A DNA stretch of 64,000 nucleotides from Allorhizobium borbori (lineage in GTDB: Bacteria > Pseudomonadota > Alphaproteobacteria > Rhizobiales > Rhizobiaceae), in the NCBI RefSeq assembly GCF_014196535.1, contig NZ_JACIDU010000001.1, positions 1 through 64,000 of the forward strand, given 5' to 3'. Both the position numbers and the translations under genes were made by a program. The notes under the pieces are model-generated. The model saw only the letters and a list, made by a program, of their open reading frames with translations, ran no database searches and was not told the DNA's origin. Positions 1 through 7,347 of the stretch are shown here, one piece after another (position 1 is the stretch's first letter; every line of letters begins with the position of its first letter).

Positions 1-100
1 ATAGCCCCCGCTGAAAACATGCGAGGGAAAGTTGGAACATGGGTCAATTCTCAATGGAAATATCAGGCAACGCCGGGTCAGTTCTCAGTGGCAATCAACA
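1..100 (-). mobile_element. Terminal end of an IS21-family insertion sequence (partial)
   Basis: Read on the minus strand this stretch begins TGTTGATTGCCACTGAGAAC at 100 and carries two imperfect copies of a motif of the form CAYTGAGAAYTGACCC, one near 74-90 and one near 43-57. A TG...CA end with repeated internal binding-site-like motifs is the layout known for the istA-proximal end of IS21-family elements. The element continues leftwards out of the window, so istA and istB are not visible and the transposase cannot be confirmed. Its outer edge falls exactly where the antitoxin reading frame breaks. The family call rests on recognition of the end sequence only. Confidence 0.72.
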
Positions 101-208
101 GCCCATCATTATCTCGAACTCGTCGAGTTCAATCCCGCGATCACGCAGAATGTCTTCTATGGTATCCCACGCCGGAGATGCCCAATTCGGCTGATCAGGT
201 GCGTTCAT
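95..208 (-). pseudogene. HigA-like antitoxin, truncated by the IS21-type insertion
   Basis: The ATG at 208 overlaps the stop of the upstream toxin gene as ATGA, the usual coupling of higB-higA pairs. The frame gives 37 residues; the part containing W-A-S-P-A-W-D-T-I and I-L-R-D-R-G resembles the N-terminus of XRE-type antitoxins that begin with a W-x-SP-P-G-D-x-I motif. Only the first 36 residues are chromosomal. Residue 37 and the stop at 95-97 are encoded by the IS end. The helix-turn-helix that binds operator DNA and the toxin-contact surface would lie further on and are lost, so I call it a broken gene. Any remaining 3' fragment would lie beyond the IS, outside the window. Confidence 0.68.
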
Positions 209-534
209 GGCACAATAGCCCTTGATAGATCCAATACCTTCACCCGAGTTACTTCTGCCCAATTAATCTTGCCACACGCTGTCGTTGGATTTTGGAGATG
301 ATTGGCGGTCAGTACCAGTGCATATCCACCTTTCAGAGAAAGGACCAACACATCGCTACCGTTCCACGTTGACGCGGACACGCCCACAAGCAGATCGGTA
401 GCCACTTCGGCCGCTCTGACGTCTGCAAGACGCTTTACAAGCTCGTGCGCTATCTCTGGCCCAACGGACGCGACCGCACGTGCCTTTTTCAGGCAGATAG
501 ACCGCAATTTCTCATCGCCAAACGCAAGGTCCAC
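205..534 (-). CDS. higB: HigB/RelE-family toxin of a type II toxin-antitoxin pair
   Basis: The product is 109 residues, the usual size for HigB/RelE-like ribosome-dependent mRNA interferases. The opening M-D-L-A-F-G-D-E-K-L-R, the central block ending in L-K-G-G-Y-A-L-V-L and the C-terminal W-A-E-V-T-R-V-K-V-L-D-L match the layout I know for HigB-type toxins. The start is GTG: the codon directly before it is the in-frame stop TAA, and there is no in-frame ATG later. The ribosome-binding site is poor. The antitoxin follows with an ATGA overlap but is broken, so the toxin stands without a visible partner. No internal stop or frameshift is seen. Whether it is expressed or active cannot be told from sequence. 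The 189 bases between it and tRNA-Phe hold no gene I can support. Confidence 0.65.
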   Translation of the reverse strand: MDLAFGDEKLRSICLKKARAVASVGPEIAHELVKRLADVRAAEVATDLLVGVSASTWNGSDVLVLSLKGGYALVLTANHLQNPTTACGKINWAEVTRVKVLDLSRAIVP

Positions 535-723
535 TTAGCTGCCAAAAATCCATTGAATCGGTACCTAACACTACGCTGCACATCAGACACGCGCCACCAC
601 AACCGAACATTGCGCACAAAAGAAATGGATAGACTCGACACCCAGAATGACACCCAAGCGCATTTATCACCGGCAGACCCAGCCTTGCCTGCGCCACATC
701 ACGTTGATCTTGCTGAATAAAAA

Positions 724-799
724 TGGTGCCCGGAGGCGGATTTGAACCACCGACACGCGGATTTTCAATCCGCTGCTCTACCAACTGAGCTATCCGGGC
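724..799 (-). tRNA. tRNA-Phe (anticodon GAA), CCA encoded
   Basis: The minus strand folds as a standard cloverleaf: acceptor GCCCGGA pairs with TCCGGGC, the D arm contains AGCTCAGTTGGTAGAGC, the anticodon loop is TTGAAAA with GAA at the centre, and the T arm contains GGTTCAAATCC. The 3' CCA is encoded at 726-724 and is followed at once by a run of T on the minus strand. The toxin and IS lie directly on its 3' side, the side on which genomic islands commonly integrate. Confidence 0.97.
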
Positions 800-868
800 A
801 TCCGGTTGCTAGACCTGCGTTCGTTCCCGAAACGCTGGGGGTGTTGGTTTCCCCCGGAAGCGAGCGGG

Positions 869-897
869 GTTATAACAGCTTGATCGGCGATGGCAAG
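869..897 (-). promoter_or_regulatory. Probable housekeeping promoter of tRNA-Phe
   Basis: On the minus strand CTTGCC (897-892) is followed after 17 bases by TATAAC (874-869). This is close to the rhizobial sigma-70 pattern CTTGAC-N17-CTATAT. The tRNA begins about 70 bases downstream. The rest of the 242-base interval between tRNA-Phe and yacG holds no gene I can support. Confidence 0.5.
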
Positions 898-1041
898 CGG
901 CAAAACGAACTTTTTTGACCGCTTTGTGAAATTTGCCGTTTGCTGTGGAAAAACAAATCGTTCGACATGGGAAATTAGCGCGGCGAGCGCCCGGTTTTCA
1001 GGCACAGCGCAGCGTAGAGACATCTTGGTCGGCTGGGAAAG

Positions 1042-1254
1042 TCAGATGTTTCCGTCTTCGGATTCGGCCTGACTTTCATCGTCGGCCACGGGAATGGCGT
1101 AAGAGCCCTTCAGCCAGCGGGAAAGATCGAGCGTGCGGCAGCGATCGGAACAGAAGGGGTAGTGTTCGCGGACCGAAGGCTTGCCGCATTCGGCGCAGGG
1201 ACGCGTCTTGCGCAGCGGTTCGACCTTGGCCGTGCCGGCCTGTTTCTCAGCCAT
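1042..1254 (-). CDS. yacG: DNA gyrase inhibitor YacG, small zinc protein
   Basis: The 70-residue product has four cysteines at residues 20, 23, 35 and 39 (C-A-E-C and C-S-D-R-C) that match the zinc-binding motif of YacG, followed by the conserved R-T-L-D-L-S-R-W-L. In E. coli YacG binds GyrB and blocks gyrase binding to DNA; that role is transferred by family. The ATG at 1254 lies four bases after the maf stop, so the two are co-transcribed. Longer in-frame starts run into maf and are rejected. The acidic tail (D-D-E-S-Q-A-E-S-E-D) varies between species. Confidence 0.9.
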   Translation of the reverse strand: MAEKQAGTAKVEPLRKTRPCAECGKPSVREHYPFCSDRCRTLDLSRWLKGSYAIPVADDESQAESEDGNI

Positions 1255-1258
1255 GACT

Positions 1259-1879
1259 TTAGCCCTCCCGCCATTTCGCAGCGGCGTCGTAACCTTCACC
1301 TTCGAGAATGCGCAGCGTTTCGTAGAGCGGCAGCCCGACGACGCCGGTATAGGAACCGGACAGTTTCTGCACAAAGGTGCCGGCAATGCCCTGGATGGCA
1401 TAGGCGCCGGCCTTGCCGCGCCATTCGCCGGAATCGAGATAGGCGTTCAGTTCATGATCCGAGAGGCGTTTGAAACGCACCTTGGTTTCCACGACTGTCT
1501 GGCGCATCTGTCCGGACGGCGTGATGACGGCAACGCCGGTGAACACCCAGTGGCTGCGTCCGGAGAGCAGCGCCAGAGCACCGTTTGCCTCTTCCAGATA
1601 TTCAGCCTTGGGCAGAATGCGGCGACCGACGGCAACCACCGTATCGGCCGAGAGAATGAAGGAACCGCCCCAGGCCGGGTCACCATCGATGGCCGCGCGT
1701 GCGGCCTCGGCCTTTTCCGCCGAAAGACGCCGGGCAAGCGAGCGGGGATGCTCGGCCTTCTTCGGCGTCTCATCGATGTCCATGGGCATCAGGCGGTCCG
1801 GCGCAATCCGCGCCTGGGCAAGCAAGTCGAGCCGGCGCGGCGATCCCGAGGCCAATATCAGCTTGTGGACGGGCGCCAT
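1259..1879 (-). CDS. maf: Maf-family nucleotide pyrophosphatase
   Basis: The product is 206 residues. The N-terminal [10 protein letters not shown] is the signature of Maf proteins, house-cleaning enzymes that hydrolyse non-canonical nucleoside triphosphates to monophosphates. The central S-A-D-T-V-V is the catalytic-aspartate region. The ATG at 1879 is preceded by GGAGGT three bases upstream, which fixes the start over an upstream in-frame ATG at 1921. It sits between infA and yacG, the usual order in Rhizobiaceae. Substrate preference (dTTP/UTP or m7GTP) cannot be decided here. Confidence 0.92.
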   Translation of the reverse strand: MAPVHKLILASGSPRRLDLLAQARIAPDRLMPMDIDETPKKAEHPRSLARRLSAEKAEAARAAIDGDPAWGGSFILSADTVVAVGRRILPKAEYLEEANGALALLSGRSHWVFTGVAVITPSGQMRQTVVETKVRFKRLSDHELNAYLDSGEWRGKAGAYAIQGIAGTFVQKLSGSYTGVVGLPLYETLRILEGEGYDAAAKWREG

Positions 1880-1960
1880 ATTACCTCCGGCACTTTCACG
1901 TTCAGGCGCATGCAGGAACAACCGTGCCCTGCCGCCTGACTGGACCTTGCTACGCCGCTC

Positions 1961-2179
1961 TTACTTGAAGCGGTAGGTGATACGGCCCTTGGTGAGGTCG
2001 TAGGGGGTCATCTCAACCAGAACCTTGTCGCCGGCGAGAACGCGGATGCGGTTCTTGCGCATGCGGCCCGCAGTGTGGGCGATGATTTCATGCTCGTTTT
2101 CCAGCTTAACGCGGAATGTCGCGTTCGGCAGGAGTTCGGTGACAACACCGGGGAATTCGAGGACTTCTTCCTTGGTCAT
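1961..2179 (-). CDS. infA: Translation initiation factor IF-1
   Basis: The 72-residue product is a single S1/OB-fold domain with the hallmark blocks [14 protein letters not shown] and [17 protein letters not shown]. It ends in R-I-T-Y-R-F-K as is typical of alphaproteobacterial IF-1. IF-1 binds the 30S A site during initiation. Length and sequence are complete. It is the first gene of an infA-maf-yacG unit, separated from the upstream phosphatase gene by about 130 bases, which leaves room for its own promoter. Confidence 0.98.
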   Translation of the reverse strand: MTKEEVLEFPGVVTELLPNATFRVKLENEHEIIAHTAGRMRKNRIRVLAGDKVLVEMTPYDLTKGRITYRFK

Positions 2180-2312
2180 ATAAGACTTGTCTTTCTCACG
2201 AGTTGAGGCCAGGCAGCCGATGCGCCCGGCAAATTTGCGCGGAAACTACACAATCGCCACGCTTTTGTGAACCACGCAGTTGATGGTTATTTCGCAGGCT
2301 TTCCCGAAGCCC

Positions 2313-2777
2313 TCACGAAGAGGCACCCAAGCGCACCAGACGGCTGGAAATCAGTCCGGACAGGTGATCGCGCACATCGCGATAGGCGCCAAGGATCTGG
2401 TCGCGGGTGCCGGTGGCCACCGTCGGATCGGGTGTCGGCCAGTACATGACGTCGACAGCGCTCGAACGGGTCAGTTCCAGCGCCCGGTGATGGGCTTCGG
2501 GCGCCAGCGTCACAATGAGGTCGAAGAAGTCGTCCTCCAGTTCCTCCAGCGTCTGCGGCTGCCGCTTCGGCGAGGTCAGCCCCAGCTCCGAAAGCACGGC
2601 TTCCACAAACGGGTCCGGTTCGCCCTTGCGCACACCGGCGGAGGCGATGTAGGTGCCTTTCGGCAGCATGGACCGCGCCAGCGCCTCGGCCATCGGCGAG
2701 CGGATCGAATTCATGCCACACATGAACAGGATCGAGCCCGGCACGCGCGTGATCGCTTCGGAGGCCGGACCGTCCAT
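2313..2777 (-). CDS. Low-molecular-weight phosphatase / ArsC-like family protein
   Basis: The 154-residue product has the P-loop C-G-M-N-S-I-R-S (Cys20 to Arg26, C-X5-R) of low-molecular-weight tyrosine phosphatases and related arsenate reductases, and a later W-P-T-P-D-P-T that can supply the general-acid aspartate. I chose the ATG at 2777, with GGAAGGG upstream, over a TTG inside the preceding gene. It starts five bases after the UPF0262 stop. The position between UPF0262 and infA is a recurrent rhizobial arrangement. It may dephosphorylate protein tyrosine; an arsenate role is less likely because no ars genes are near. Confidence 0.82.
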   Translation of the reverse strand: MDGPASEAITRVPGSILFMCGMNSIRSPMAEALARSMLPKGTYIASAGVRKGEPDPFVEAVLSELGLTSPKRQPQTLEELEDDFFDLIVTLAPEAHHRALELTRSSAVDVMYWPTPDPTVATGTRDQILGAYRDVRDHLSGLISSRLVRLGASS

Positions 2778-2782
2778 GCCGT

Positions 2783-3256
2783 CTAGCCCTTCCAATAGAG
2801 CACGCAGACGAGAGTAAACAGGCGGCGGGCCGTATCGAAGTCGAAGTCGATCTTGCCCTTCAGTCGGTCCTGCAGCGTCTGCGAGCCTTCATTGTGAATG
2901 CCGCGACGGCCCATGTCGATCGCCTCGATATGGGAAGGCGTCGAGGAGCGGATGGCCTCGTAATAGCTTTCGCAGATCATGAAGTAATCCTTGATGATCC
3001 GCCGGAATGGCGTCAGCGAAAGAATATGCGTTGCAACATCCGCACCCTGTTCCGTGGTGATGGCGAAGACAAGCTTGGAATCGACCAGCGAAATGCTCAG
3101 CCGGTAAGGCCCGCCGGGATGGCCGACGGGATGAAAGGTGTTTTCCTCGATGAGGTCGAAGATCGCCACGGCCCGCTCGTGTTCGACATCCGGCGTCGAA
3201 CGGCCGATGGACTCGTCCAGAATGACATCGCAAAGCCGGAAATCGCCGTCGGCCAT
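2783..3256 (-). CDS. UPF0262 family protein of unknown function
   Basis: The 157-residue protein matches the UPF0262 family found in alphaproteobacteria, with [19 protein letters not shown] near the N-terminus and the central [19 protein letters not shown]. No signal peptide or membrane segment is seen, so it is probably cytosolic. It follows hisD by three bases and is followed by the phosphatase gene after five, so the three are probably one transcript. Its biochemical role is not established as far as I know. Confidence 0.88.
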   Translation of the reverse strand: MADGDFRLCDVILDESIGRSTPDVEHERAVAIFDLIEENTFHPVGHPGGPYRLSISLVDSKLVFAITTEQGADVATHILSLTPFRRIIKDYFMICESYYEAIRSSTPSHIEAIDMGRRGIHNEGSQTLQDRLKGKIDFDFDTARRLFTLVCVLYWKG

Positions 3257-3259
3257 CGC

Positions 3260-4558
3260 TTATCCCTCAAGGTTCAGGCGGATCGCGACCGACCGGCCAT
3301 GGGCATCGAGCCCTTCGGACCTGGCCAGCGCAATGGCCGCCGGCGCAAGCGCCTTCAACTGTTCCGGCCCCAGCCGCAGGATGGAGGTGCGCTTGACGTA
3401 ATCCAGCACCGAAAGGCCGGACGAAAAACGCGCCGAACGGGCGGTCGGCAGAACATGGTTGGAACCGCCGACATAATCGCCGATGACTTCCGGCGTGTGA
3501 CGTCCGACGAAGATCGCACCGGCATTGCGTACGTCCTTCATCAGCGTGTCCGGGTCATCGACAGCGAGTTCCAGATGTTCTGCGGCAATGCGGTTCGCCA
3601 GCGGAATGCCGGCGGCAAGATCGGGCACGAGGATGATGGCGCCGAAATCGAGCCAGCTCGCCCGCGCCGTCTCTGCCCGCGAAAGCGTGCCGAGCTGGCG
3701 CTCGACAGCCTGCTCGACCGCCTTGCCGAAAGCGGCATCATCGGTGATCAGGATCGACTGGGCGCCCATGTCGTGTTCGGCCTGGGCAAGAAGATCGGCG
3801 GCAATCCAGTCGGGATCGTTGTTGGCGTCGGCAATCACCAGCACTTCGGAGGGGCCGGCGATCATGTCGATGCCGACCGTACCGAAAACCTGGCGCTTGG
3901 CGGCGGCGACATAGGCATTGCCGGGACCGACGATCTTTGCCACCGGGGCAATGGTCTCCGTGCCGTAGGCAAGGGCCGCCACGGCCTGCGCACCGCCGAT
4001 GCGGTAGATTTCCTTGACGCCGGCGATGCGGGCCGCGGCCAGCACGGTCGGGTTCAACTGCCCGGCCTGCGCCGGCACGACCATGACGATGCGCTCCACA
4101 CCGGCCACGCGGGCCGGCAGGGCGTTCATCAGCACCGAACTCGGGTAGCTTGCCGTGCCGCCGGGCACGTAGAGGCCGACGGCCTCGATGGCCGTCCAGC
4201 GCGAACCAAGCGTAACGCCGATGGCGTCTTCGTAAATGTCATCCTTGGGAAGCTGGCGGGCGTGATGCTTTTCAATACGCTCCGCGGCCAGATGCAGGGC
4301 GTCCAGCACAGCGGGGTCGACCTGGGCAATCGCCGCATCGATCTCGGCATCCGTCACCTTCATCGGTAGAACGGTGAAATCGATACCGTCGAAACGCCGG
4401 GAGTAATCCGCGAGGGCAGCGTCCCCACGGGCACGCACATCGGCGATTATATCGCGCACCACCGCGTTCACATCCTCAGAGACTTCGCGCTTGGTTGTCA
4501 GAAAGGCGGCGAACCGCGTTTCGAAATCCTCGGCCGACCGATCGAGCCAGATAGCCAC
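3260..4558 (-). CDS. hisD: Histidinol dehydrogenase
   Basis: HisD oxidises L-histidinol to L-histidine with NAD+ in two steps, ending histidine biosynthesis. Family blocks are clear: G-L-Y-V-P-G-G-T-A-S-Y-P-S-S-V-L-M-N, the NAD/zinc region I-D-M-I-A-G-P-S-E-V-L-V-I-A-D and the C-terminal S-N-H-V-L-P-T-A-R-S-A-R-F-S-S-G-L-S-V. I chose the GTG at 4558, preceded by GAGGGG, giving 432 residues beginning M-A-I-W-L-D-R, very close to the E. coli length. An ATG at 4588 would add ten residues that do not look like the family. DUF2948 lies upstream on the same strand. Confidence 0.96.
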   Translation of the reverse strand: MAIWLDRSAEDFETRFAAFLTTKREVSEDVNAVVRDIIADVRARGDAALADYSRRFDGIDFTVLPMKVTDAEIDAAIAQVDPAVLDALHLAAERIEKHHARQLPKDDIYEDAIGVTLGSRWTAIEAVGLYVPGGTASYPSSVLMNALPARVAGVERIVMVVPAQAGQLNPTVLAAARIAGVKEIYRIGGAQAVAALAYGTETIAPVAKIVGPGNAYVAAAKRQVFGTVGIDMIAGPSEVLVIADANNDPDWIAADLLAQAEHDMGAQSILITDDAAFGKAVEQAVERQLGTLSRAETARASWLDFGAIILVPDLAAGIPLANRIAAEHLELAVDDPDTLMKDVRNAGAIFVGRHTPEVIGDYVGGSNHVLPTARSARFSSGLSVLDYVKRTSILRLGPEQLKALAPAAIALARSEGLDAHGRSVAIRLNLEG

Positions 4559-4651
4559 TTGCCTGTTCCCCTCTTCCCGCAGGGCCAATCCGCGCCCCGC
4601 GGCCTTAGCATCCCGTCAGGGAACCGGCTTTCGCTTTATCCCTGACACATC

Positions 4652-5092
4652 TCAGCCGGAAACCTTGTGGTCCGGCCTGTGTTCCGTTTCCCACGCACCG
4701 CCGATATCGGCAAGCTGCAGTTCGATGCATTCCACATCGAGCGCAACAGCGCGTCCGCCGGCCAGCGTCAGTTCCACCGTACCATCCGGCCCCTCGCCGT
4801 TGGGCGTGAAGCGGATGGCCAGAAGATCCTGCACCTCGTCAACCTTCGCGCGGTCTATACCGGCGACCCGCACGGCGCTGACCCGCTTGAAGACAAGCGC
4901 CGCCCGGCGGCGCTCGAACGACTTTGCGCTTCTTACCGCTTCTTCCCAGACGAAACGGTTCACCGCAAGGGAAAATTGCCGGCCCTTCGGGCTGAAGGCC
5001 ATATCTTTCGTCTTGAACACGCTGTCCTGAACATGCGCGGAGATGATCGCGAGATCTTCCGTATCCAGCGCCAGAAGTTTGAGATCGGTCAT
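4652..5092 (-). CDS. DUF2948 family protein
   Basis: The 146-residue protein matches DUF2948, a family of unknown function found next to hisD and murA in Rhizobiales. Recognisable blocks are M-T-D-L-K-L-L-A-L-D near the start, the R-R-R-A-A-L-V-F-K-R-V region, and the C-terminal I-E-L-Q-L-A-D-I-G. The ATG at 5092 has GAGGAA upstream and replaces a longer in-frame start at 5122. There is no signal peptide or membrane segment. Its conserved place between murA and hisD does not itself tell its function. Confidence 0.85.
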   Translation of the reverse strand: MTDLKLLALDTEDLAIISAHVQDSVFKTKDMAFSPKGRQFSLAVNRFVWEEAVRSAKSFERRRAALVFKRVSAVRVAGIDRAKVDEVQDLLAIRFTPNGEGPDGTVELTLAGGRAVALDVECIELQLADIGGAWETEHRPDHKVSG

Positions 5093-5112
5093 TGCTTTTC
5101 CTCGGGCTACAC

Positions 5113-5161
5113 GCCGTTGCACAACCGTGAGATAGGCGTGCGTAACCGGTTATGCAACGGC
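5113..5161. repeat. Imperfect 15-bp inverted repeat between murA and DUF2948
   Basis: GCCGTTGCACAACCG at 5113-5127 faces CGGTTATGCAACGGC at 5147-5161, with one mismatched pair and a 19-base loop. It lies in the 102-base gap after murA. No U-run follows on the minus strand, so it is not a textbook intrinsic terminator. It could be an mRNA-stabilising or processing hairpin. Confidence 0.5.
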
Positions 5162-5194
5162 AGCCGCTGGCCGCCGCCGCAACAATTACGGAAC

Positions 5195-6487
5195 TCAGTC
5201 GCGAATGCGTTCTACGACGGCGCCGCAGCGCGTCAGCTTCTCTTCCAGACGCTCGAAACCGCGATCGAGATGATAGACACGGCTGACCATGGTTTCGCCT
5301 TCGGCGGCGAGGCCGGCAATGACCAGCGACACCGAGGCGCGCAGGTCGGTTGCCATGACGGGTGCGCCGCGCAGCTTCTCGACGCCCTCGATGCGGGCCG
5401 TCTGGCCCGACAGCGATATCTTCGCGCCAAGACGGGCCAGTTCCTGCACATGCATGAAACGGTTTTCGAAAATCGTTTCGGTGACGTGCGAAACGCCCTG
5501 TGCACGGGTCATCAGCGCCATGAACTGCGCCTGAAGGTCGGTCGGGAAGCCCGGATAGGGTTCCGTCACCACATCCACCGGGCGAATGCCGTTGCCATTG
5601 CGGGCCACCCGGAAGCCACGCTCCACCGGCTCCACCGTTGCGCCCGAGCGACGGAGCGCCTCGACGGCATTTTCCAGCAGGCTGATATCGGTGTCCTCGA
5701 GGATCACGTCACCGCCCGTCATGGCCACGGCCATGGCGTAGGTGCCGGTCTCGATACGGTCGGGCAGAACGCGGTGGCGCGCGCCGGACAGCGAGGTCAC
5801 GCCCTCGATGGTGATGGTGGAGGTGCCCGCGCCGGAAATCTTCGCGCCCATAGCGTTGAGGCAGGCCGCGAGATCGACAACCTCAGGCTCGCGGGCGGCG
5901 TTGCCGATCACCGTCGTGCCGCGCGCAAGCGTCGCCGCCATCATCAACACGTGGGTGGCGCCGACCGAAACCTTGGGGAAGGTATAGTGCGCGCCGATAA
6001 GGCCGCCCTTCGGTGCGGTCGCATTGATGTAGCCGCCATCGATTTCCATCGTCGCACCGAGCGCCTGAAGGCTGTCGATGAAAAGATCGACCGGGCGCGT
6101 ACCGATGGCGCAGCCGCCCGGCAGGGAAACGCGGGCCTGGCCTTCGCGCGCCAGAAGCGGGCCTATGACCCAGAAGCTCGCGCGCATCTTCGACACGAGC
6201 TCGTAAGGGGCGGTCGTATCGACAATGGTGCGGCAGGTGAAATGAATGGTGCGCGAATAGGTTTCGCCCTGGCGCTCGCGGCGGCCATTGACCGAAACAT
6301 CGACGCCGTGATTGCCGAGAATGCGCAGAAGCTGTTCGACATCGGCCAGATGCGGTACGTTTTCGAGCGTCAGCGTGTCGCTCGTCAAAAGCGAGGCGAT
6401 CATCAACGGCAGGGCGGCGTTCTTGGCGCCGGAGATCGGAATGACGCCGTTCAGCGGGTTGCCGCCGACAATTCTGATACGATCCAT
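5195..6487 (-). CDS. murA: UDP-N-acetylglucosamine 1-carboxyvinyltransferase
   Basis: MurA transfers enolpyruvate from PEP to UDP-GlcNAc, the first committed step of peptidoglycan synthesis. The 430-residue protein has S-G-A-K-N-A-A-L-P with Lys22, and the catalytic loop [11 protein letters not shown] with Cys126, the residue attacked by fosfomycin. It also has the C-terminal [14 protein letters not shown] block. Length is normal and nothing is missing. DUF2948 and hisD follow on the same strand. It begins about 175 bases below the 66-residue gene. Confidence 0.98.
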   Translation of the reverse strand: MDRIRIVGGNPLNGVIPISGAKNAALPLMIASLLTSDTLTLENVPHLADVEQLLRILGNHGVDVSVNGRRERQGETYSRTIHFTCRTIVDTTAPYELVSKMRASFWVIGPLLAREGQARVSLPGGCAIGTRPVDLFIDSLQALGATMEIDGGYINATAPKGGLIGAHYTFPKVSVGATHVLMMAATLARGTTVIGNAAREPEVVDLAACLNAMGAKISGAGTSTITIEGVTSLSGARHRVLPDRIETGTYAMAVAMTGGDVILEDTDISLLENAVEALRRSGATVEPVERGFRVARNGNGIRPVDVVTEPYPGFPTDLQAQFMALMTRAQGVSHVTETIFENRFMHVQELARLGAKISLSGQTARIEGVEKLRGAPVMATDLRASVSLVIAGLAAEGETMVSRVYHLDRGFERLEEKLTRCGAVVERIRD

Positions 6488-6662
6488 GTTCGCCTACGGG
6501 CCTCGCCCGCCTTTCTTCTTGTTCGCATGGCCTCAAGGCGGGCGGTCGGCGCCTGCCGGCTCTGTTCCTCATGAGCCTGAAAAGCGAGGCCAGGGAAGTT
6601 TCGCGGCTGCTTTAGACGAAAACCGCCCGCGCTTCAATTCATGACCGGAGCGTGACGGACAA

Positions 6663-6863
6663 TCAGGATGATTCGTCCGTTTTTGCCGCAGGCAAGCCGA
6701 CCGTCTCGTCGGCCTCGCCGGCGCGGCGGGCGCGGGCCTGCTGTTTGCGGCGAAGCAGGTTTTCCCGCAGCTTGGCGGCTGCACGCTCGCGGCGCAGTTC
6801 CGCTTCCGTGCGAATGGCGCCGGACACCCTTGTTTTCCCGGAGTTCTGGTTCTCGTCAGTCAT
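6663..6863 (-). CDS. Small basic protein of 66 residues, unknown function
   Basis: The frame from ATG 6863, with a strong GGAGGGGGT directly upstream, gives 66 residues. The middle is a highly charged, probably helical stretch rich in Arg, Glu, Ala and Lys (R-T-E-A-E-L-R-R-E-R-A-A-A-K-L-R-E-N-L-L-R-R-K). There is no signal peptide or membrane segment. Similar short charged proteins occur beside murA in Rhizobiaceae, from memory. It may bind nucleic acid or another protein; I do not assign a function. Starts upstream of 6863 are weaker. Confidence 0.6.
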   Translation of the reverse strand: MTDENQNSGKTRVSGAIRTEAELRRERAAAKLRENLLRRKQQARARRAGEADETVGLPAAKTDESS

Positions 6864-7024
6864 ACCCCCTCCATAACGCAAAGCACGCAAACGAAAAACC
6901 CTCCCCCGTTTTTTGAACCGCCAAATGAAATTAGTTTGCAATGCGGCTTGCGCTTCTCAAAAAGCTGTGGCAGAAGCCCCCTCGCTCGAAGGCGACGCGG
7001 AACACCGCAACGTAGTCTTCTTTT

Positions 7025-7099
<75 letters not shown>

Positions 7100-7347
7100 T
7101 CCATCTTCAAAGTCGATTGAAATCCGCGTGATCGAGATGGTTCCCTTCTTCTTCTCCTTGCTTTATAAGAAGTTGCCGCGCCGGGCCGCAGGGCTTGCGG
7201 CGGCAATAGTTGCAGACTGGCTTTCTGGCTGAAACCGGTCTTGAGGAGATTGCGTAACGGCGGGGGCTGTTGCGCCTGGATGGTATCGCTGCCCATGACG
7301 TATCTTGCCGAAAGACATTCTTCGCCAGCGGCTGCAGGCTGCGCGCA

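Noticed and set aside
2313-2777. Arsenate reductase ArsC
   Set aside because: The C-X5-R loop fits the shared family, but there are no ars genes nearby and the conserved spot beside infA points to a housekeeping phosphatase-like role.
4559-4588. ATG at 4588 as the hisD start
   Set aside because: It would add ten residues unlike HisD N-termini; GTG at 4558 has a proper GAGGGG and yields the usual M-A-I-W-L start.
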